Assembly (NCBI GenBank): GCA_044370935.1
Contig: JBILUQ010000044.1
Location: forward strand, 1 to 19,268
Direction: 5' to 3'
Source: Chth-196 sp044370935
GTDB taxonomy: Bacteria; Verrucomicrobiota; Verrucomicrobiia; Chthoniobacterales; Chthoniobacteraceae
Length of the DNA stretch: 19,268 nucleotides
Within the stretch, counting starts at the first letter, position 1; the number at the start of each line of letters is the position of its first letter. This document shows, piece after piece, positions 14,587 through 19,268 of this stretch. The notes beneath the pieces are model-generated. The model worked only from the letters and a program-made list of their open reading frames with translations. It made no database searches and was not told the origin of the DNA. Both the position numbers and the translations under genes were made by a program.

Positions 14587-17500
14587 ATGATAAAGATTGC
14601 CGGATGGATGCTCTGTTTTTTCCAAGCCGTCCTGTTCGCCGCGGGCGGGCCGACTTTCAAGCTGGTGACGCCTTCTGATGAGCTTGCTCAGGGAGAAACG
14701 GTCGGCGTTAAGTTTTCCAGCAGGATGGATGAGACGCCCTCAGATGTGCCCCCCATTCTTGTGGACCCAAAAGTCCCGTATGAATTTCAATGGACGAGTC
14801 CCTCCACGGGATCGATCCGCTTTTTGTCGGGCCTTGATCTTGGAATGAAACTGCGGTTTGACCCGCGGCCGGGGTTGAAGGATTTGGCAGGTCAACAGAT
14901 CCAGCCGCCCACCGGAGTCGAACGAGAAAGAAAGACGCCCAGTTTTGGCGTCCTTCAATCTAGGGTCAACGGCCGCCGAGGAGGCAATGACAGTCCTTCG
15001 GCCATGGTGCTCGATGCGAATGCGAGTGTCCGCGTGACATTCAACGACGACGTGAAGCCTGACGAGCTCCGAGCTGCCGCGTGGTTCGTGTCGGACGATG
15101 GCATGCGGATCGCGGCGGGTACCGTGGAGCGGGCTCCGCGCCACTCGTTTCAGGAACGTCTCCTGACATGGAAGGAAAAGGCTTCCAAGGAGCCGCCCGC
15201 CGCCGTGCTCGTCTTCATGGATGGCGCAAATGACTGGGTTGTCTCGCCGCAGCGGTCCTTGGATGAAGGCAAGCACTGGAGCTTTGAATTGGATTTAAAG
15301 CGTGCACGTGGTGCGGCTTTGACGGATGCCGATACGTTGCAGCGCATCGCGATGGGAAAGGTGGTCCCCCTTAGCATCGAGTCGGCTGTGCTATCGAAGA
15401 CGCCCTTGGAAAAGGCCCGTCTCACTTTGAACTGTTCAAAACCGCTTTCGGAGGAGGAAACAAAACGGCTTTCGAGCGCGCAGGCTCTCCTCAACCCGCC
15501 CGTGGACGAGTTGAAGGTGTACCGCAATTGGAAGGGTATTGTCTTGGTGGGCGATTTTCAACCGGGTGTGGACTACCGGGTGCGCTTGGAGAAGGGTTTG
15601 CGGGCGGAGGATGGGTCCATCTTAAATCAGCCGTTTGAGGCAACCCTGCAGCTCGATCCTCTGCCTCCGCGCCTATATTTTGAACGTGAACTAGCCCGGC
15701 AGCTCTCCAGCGGTAGGCGGAATGTCGCCTTGATGGGCGTCAAGGTTCCAAAAGCCCGAATCACCGCACATCTCATTTCCCCCGAAAAAGGTTGGACCGC
15801 GCTGCAGCTCTGGAAGCAATACCAGTCCGAATACCACAGCGAGGATGGAGGCAATGACAGGGATGGCGTCCGTGTTGACCCCGCTGTTTTCGAAGGGCGG
15901 GTTGTTCATGAAAGCACCGTCGATTTCGATTATGCGACCAAACAGGAGTCTCAGGTGCTTTTGAATTGGAATGATATCCTTGGAAAAAACAAAAGCGGTG
16001 TCGTGCTGCTCACAGCGGAGGAAATCCCCGTGGCGGGCGAAACTTCGTCCGGCGGTGGTTTGAAGCGGGGAGTACAGACGCTGGTGCAACTTACCGACAT
16101 CGGGTTGGAACTGTTTGCGGGGCGCGGAGGACCGGGCTTTTGTTTCGCCTACTCGCTCGCCGATGCCGCGCCTTTGGCCGGGGTGAAATGCGTTTTTTAC
16201 AACACGAAGCGCGAACAGATCGGTGAACTTGAAACGGGCGGAGACGGCACCGCCAAGGTGCCGTTTCAGGGGGCGGCTTGGGTTGAAGCGACATTGGGCA
16301 ACGACCAGCTAACGGTTCTTTTTGACACAAATTTCTGGGTAAAAGATTCGGGCGACGTGGATGTGTCCAAGCTCATCGCTGAAAATGAGCCGCGTCCGCA
16401 ACTGGAAGGGTTTGTTTTCAGCGACCGTGATTTGTACAGGCCGGGCGAGACCCTTCATGCAAAGGTGTTCATCCGTCAGGTGCGCGCCGGCGGCTTGCAG
16501 ATCCCGAACGGCATGAAGTTTCATGCGGTTCTCGAAGGAAACCGCGGCGAACAGCTCTACGATGAGGTTGTTGAACTGGACAGTGCGGGCGCCTGGATGC
16601 TCAGCAAAGAGCTGCCAAGACGTACAGGTGGCTACACACTCTCTCTAGCACATCAGGATTCAAACTTTGTCATCAACCACTCGGTGACTGTCGCGGAGTT
16701 CCAGCCCGATGCCTTTCGAATCTCGCTAACCGCGCCATTTGGAATTCAGACTCCAGCAAATTTCGATGCACGCCTTTCGGCCACTTATCTCTCGGGGCAG
16801 CCAGTCAACGATGCGGTCGTCCGCTGGGAAATGCACGAAAGTCCAGCGTCATTCACCGTCCCAGCCTACGGCGCCATCGAGTTTGGTGTGAGCGTACGGT
16901 CCAATGTCAGGCAGGCACTGTGGCCTAATTCGCCAAGAGATGTGCGCTCGGGTGAACTGAAGCTCGATGCGGCAGGAAAGGCAGATTTTTCCTGGAGCAT
17001 TGATGCGAGTCCAAATCCTGCCGGGCCGAGGGACATGGTTTTTCAAACCGAGATCACGGATCTCAACAGCCAGACGTTATCCAAATCGCATGAATTTGTG
17101 GCGCACAGTTCTGATTTTTACCTCGGGATGAATGTCCCGAAAAATTGGTTCAAAGAGGGTAGCTCCGTGCCCGTTCAATTGGTCGCGGTTGACTCTGAAA
17201 CGCGCGAGCCTCTTGAGCCAAAAGCTCCTGTGGAGATTTTGGTCAGGAGGGTTCTGTGGTCGACCAGTGTGACTCGGACGGCATCCGGCGAGGTCAAGAA
17301 AACCTCCGCCACGTTTCAACCCGTTCGAAAGCTTGCCGCGCGCCCGTTATTACCGACCCTCATCGCGGGACAATGGGTTTTACCGAACGACCAGTTTTCA
17401 GCAGAGCTCATAGGTCTACAGGCGGGGCAGTATGTGCTGGAGGCGCAGACTACTGATTTAAAGGGGCGCCCCGTGCTTTCCATGATCGAGTTTGACGTGG

Positions 17501-19268
17501 CAAAGGCCCAGTCGCCCAAAGAAACTTTTCCTGATTTTGAAAGAGATTCACTTTCGGTAGCTCCCGATAAGAAGCTGTATCATCCGGGTGAAACGGCTCA
17601 CATCCTTGTGCGCAGCAATGTGGACGGCCTCGCGCTGGCGACCTACCAGCAGGATTCGGTGAAGCGCTACTGGCTCTTGCCCATCACCAAGGAGAAGCCG
17701 TATTTTGACATGCCGATTCTTCCCGCAGATGCGCCCGGTGGCGTGCTCGAGGTCCATTTGCTTCGCGGCGCGCTGCAATCAAAGCTCAAGAATCCAATGC
17801 CAACGGTCGAGGCGGACGATGTCGAGATCCGCGTCGAACCGGCCGACGCGCGGTTGCAGGTCGGGATCACTGGTGTTCCCGCCGATACGCGGCCCGGCAG
17901 CGTCATCAATCCGGTGGTGCATGTGTCGCAGGCCGACGGCAAGCCGGCAGTCGGCGCGGATGTCGCACTGTACGCGGTTCACGAGGGCGTGCTTCAAATG
18001 ACCGGCTACGTCACGCCGCAGCCTGTTGAGAGCATTTTCCCGTGGTCCTTCCGACGACTCCGGTGGCGGTCCAGCATCTGGGCCTTGCGTGACGAGGATC
18101 AAGAGCCGGATTATCAAAACAAGGGTTACCTCGTTGGTTCCGACGGGAAGGGTGGCAGCGGAAGTGATCTGCGTGGGAACTTCAAACTCAACGCGCTGTG
18201 GATCGGGAGCGCTTTGACCGGCCCCGATGGCAGCTTTAGCGCGCCCCTCGAAGTGCCTGACAATCTTGCAAAGTTTCGGGTGATGGCGGTGGTCAGCCAT
18301 GGTCCGCAGTCGTTTGGCTCGGCGGAGGCTGGCTTCCGAGTGAACAAGCCGCTGCAGATCCAATCCGGCGTGCCCCAGTTCGCAAATCGCGGGGATCTTC
18401 TGAGGCTGCGTTGCATTGTTCAAAATCTGAAGGACGCGGCTTTGGAGGTGGATGTGTCGTTGGATGTTGACCCCATCATTCGCCTCGAGGCTGGTTCAAC
18501 ACGCAGAGCGAACGTGCCGGCGCGGACCTCGGTCGCGCTCGAGTTTCCCGCCCTGTTCGTGGGCATCGGTACTGCAGAGCTCCGGTGGCGTGTGCGCTCC
18601 GTTGATGGCAGCGAGACGGATGGCGCGAAGGAGAGTATGAACGTCGGCTGGCACATTCCAGCACTGCACGAAACCCGCGTGCAAAGACTCGGCAAGGGCG
18701 TGCACAGGCCGCTCGATGAAACCGACCCGGTCCTGCTCGCCGGCACAGGACAAGCGATTGTCACTATCCATCGCTCACCGCTCGCTGATTTTCAGAAAGC
18801 CGCGAACGGCCTTCTCTCCTATCCATACGGCTGTGCAGAGCAGACCGTTTCAACTTTGTTCCCGTGGGTGCTGGCGGCTGAGTTGAATTTTCCGCGACTC
18901 GACCTCCAGAAACGCATGACGGTGATTGAGGAGGGAATTACGCGGATTTTTGCGATGCAAATGCCCGATGGGAGCATCGGTTATTGGCCGCGCAACCGCC
19001 TCACGTCGGTTTTAAACGCGACTTTCAACGGCGGACAACCGTCCACCGGTCATCCGTGGTGCTCGGCTTACGCAGGCGTGCTGATCGCCCTTCTTGAAAA
19101 GGACCCCGATCCGAGGATCGCAACGTTGGTGCCGGCGGAATCAGCGGGAAGACTTCGTGAATATCTCAAGACATGGCTCACAAAGCCATCCAGCGCCGAG
19201 CTGGCCGCGTCCTACTCAGGGCAGGCTCTCGCAGTCTACGCGCTAGCGCTCGCTGGAAAACCAGAGAC
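14587..19268 (+). CDS. Bacterial alpha-2-macroglobulin-like protein (C-terminus cut by window edge)
   Basis: The frame is open for 1560 codons and leaves the window. Residues 1-20 are a signal peptide (MIKIAGWMLCFFQAVLFAAG) without a lipobox, so the product should be periplasmic or secreted, not a lipoprotein like E. coli YfhM. Long beta-rich macroglobulin domains follow. The MG2 signature FVFSDRDLYRPGET spans 609-622. A second PGE-type domain starts at YHPGETAHILVRSN (998-1011). YAVHEGVLQMTGY (1129-1141) and ALWIGSALTGPDGSFSAPLE (around 1204-1223) mark the A2M core. The thioester site is YPYGCAEQTVS with C1416 and Q1419, followed by the helical thioester domain. Such proteins trap proteases by covalent attachment after bait cleavage (family knowledge). 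Missing here are the rest of the thioester domain and the terminal macroglobulin/receptor-like domain. In many bacteria a penicillin-binding protein 1C gene follows; that would lie outside the window. Confidence 0.93.
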   Translation, partial: MIKIAGWMLCFFQAVLFAAGGPTFKLVTPSDELAQGETVGVKFSSRMDETPSDVPPILVDPKVPYEFQWTSPSTGSIRFLSGLDLGMKLRFDPRPGLKDLAGQQIQPPTGVERERKTPSFGVLQSRVNGRRGGNDSPSAMVLDANASVRVTFNDDVKPDELRAAAWFVSDDGMRIAAGTVERAPRHSFQERLLTWKEKASKEPPAAVLVFMDGANDWVVSPQRSLDEGKHWSFELDLKRARGAALTDADTLQRIAMGKVVPLSIESAVLSKTPLEKARLTLNCSKPLSEEETKRLSSAQALLNPPVDELKVYRNWKGIVLVGDFQPGVDYRVRLEKGLRAEDGSILNQPFEATLQLDPLPPRLYFERELARQLSSGRRNVALMGVKVPKARITAHLISPEKGWTALQLWKQYQSEYHSEDGGNDRDGVRVDPAVFEGRVVHESTVDFDYATKQESQVLLNWNDILGKNKSGVVLLTAEEIPVAGETSSGGGLKRGVQTLVQLTDIGLELFAGRGGPGFCFAYSLADAAPLAGVKCVFYNTKREQIGELETGGDGTAKVPFQGAAWVEATLGNDQLTVLFDTNFWVKDSGDVDVSKLIAENEPRPQLEGFVFSDRDLYRPGETLHAKVFIRQVRAGGLQIPNGMKFHAVLEGNRGEQLYDEVVELDSAGAWMLSKELPRRTGGYTLSLAHQDSNFVINHSVTVAEFQPDAFRISLTAPFGIQTPANFDARLSATYLSGQPVNDAVVRWEMHESPASFTVPAYGAIEFGVSVRSNVRQALWPNSPRDVRSGELKLDAAGKADFSWSIDASPNPAGPRDMVFQTEITDLNSQTLSKSHEFVAHSSDFYLGMNVPKNWFKEGSSVPVQLVAVDSETREPLEPKAPVEILVRRVLWSTSVTRTASGEVKKTSATFQPVRKLAARPLLPTLIAGQWVLPNDQFSAELIGLQAGQYVLEAQTTDLKGRPVLSMIEFDVAKAQSPKETFPDFERDSLSVAPDKKLYHPGETAHILVRSNVDGLALATYQQDSVKRYWLLPITKEKPYFDMPILPADAPGGVLEVHLLRGALQSKLKNPMPTVEADDVEIRVEPADARLQVGITGVPADTRPGSVINPVVHVSQADGKPAVGADVALYAVHEGVLQMTGYVTPQPVESIFPWSFRRLRWRSSIWALRDEDQEPDYQNKGYLVGSDGKGGSGSDLRGNFKLNALWIGSALTGPDGSFSAPLEVPDNLAKFRVMAVVSHGPQSFGSAEAGFRVNKPLQIQSGVPQFANRGDLLRLRCIVQNLKDAALEVDVSLDVDPIIRLEAGSTRRANVPARTSVALEFPALFVGIGTAELRWRVRSVDGSETDGAKESMNVGWHIPALHETRVQRLGKGVHRPLDETDPVLLAGTGQAIVTIHRSPLADFQKAANGLLSYPYGCAEQTVSTLFPWVLAAELNFPRLDLQKRMTVIEEGITRIFAMQMPDGSIGYWPRNRLTSVLNATFNGGQPSTGHPWCSAYAGVLIALLEKDPDPRIATLVPAESAGRLREYLKTWLTKPSSAELAASYSGQALAVYALALAGKPE

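Noticed and set aside
15691..16089. Minus-strand open frames inside the alpha-2-macroglobulin gene
   Set aside because: The plus frame is continuous across the whole region and carries family motifs on both sides.
1..19268. Search for a defence, toxin-antitoxin, phage or biosynthetic cluster
   Set aside because: None of the genes carries nuclease, transposase, integrase, toxin or synthase signatures. The window reads as ordinary chromosome with several unusual individual proteins.

Overview
This is a GC-rich chromosomal stretch (by eye well above 50% GC) with twelve genes whose ends both lie inside the window and two that run off its ends. The style suggests a Verrucomicrobiota bacterium, probably close to Opitutaceae. 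The reasons are few Shine-Dalgarno sequences (clear ones only before the GT2 gene at 2859 and the small gene at 7579), many exported proteins, an exported Gfo/Idh/MocA protein of the 'GLDTSH' type, a sugar dehydrogenase fused to a cytochrome-type domain, and a very large bacterial alpha-2-macroglobulin. This taxonomic call is inference. I found no tRNA, rRNA, CRISPR array, insertion sequence, phage gene or recognisable defence system.

Layout. (1) Bases 1-2634, minus strand: an exported Gfo/Idh/MocA-family protein, then an exported PQQ-type glucose/sorbosone dehydrogenase whose C-terminus begins an SO2930-like diheme cytochrome region and leaves the window at base 1. Together they look like a small envelope unit for carbohydrate oxidation. 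(2) 2859-4536, plus: a family 2 glycosyltransferase and an orphan NarL/LuxR-type response regulator. (3) 4502-6044, minus: a UPF0173-type metallo-beta-lactamase-fold hydrolase, then a small lipoprotein whose 3' end overlaps the response-regulator gene tail to tail. (4) 6439-8915, plus: a probable operon of a family 9 (heptosyltransferase-like) glycosyltransferase starting at TTG inside a strong hairpin, a small exported protein of unknown function 3 bases downstream, and a HAD phosphatase. (5) 9344-12142, plus: an exported HEXXH metallopeptidase with a lethal-factor-like second motif, then threonyl-tRNA synthetase (a short form without the TGS domain) ending in a good intrinsic terminator. (6) 12615-14427: an exported helical-repeat protein convergent with a beta-hydroxyacid dehydrogenase that has lost the usual substrate-binding motif. 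(7) 14587 to the end, plus: an alpha-2-macroglobulin-like protein with an intact thioester motif, truncated by the window edge, with a perfect 14-bp palindrome just before its start.

How the genes fit together. Most encode envelope or periplasmic functions: sugar oxidation, surface-glycan assembly, a lipoprotein, a protease and a protease trap. ThrRS is the only core information-processing gene. I do not see one convincing new multi-gene system. The most promising unusual signals are the hairpin covering the TTG start at 6439, the GT9 and beta-hydroxyacid dehydrogenase proteins with altered signature motifs, the exported Gfo/Idh/MocA plus dehydrogenase-cytochrome pair, and the exported lethal-factor-like peptidase.
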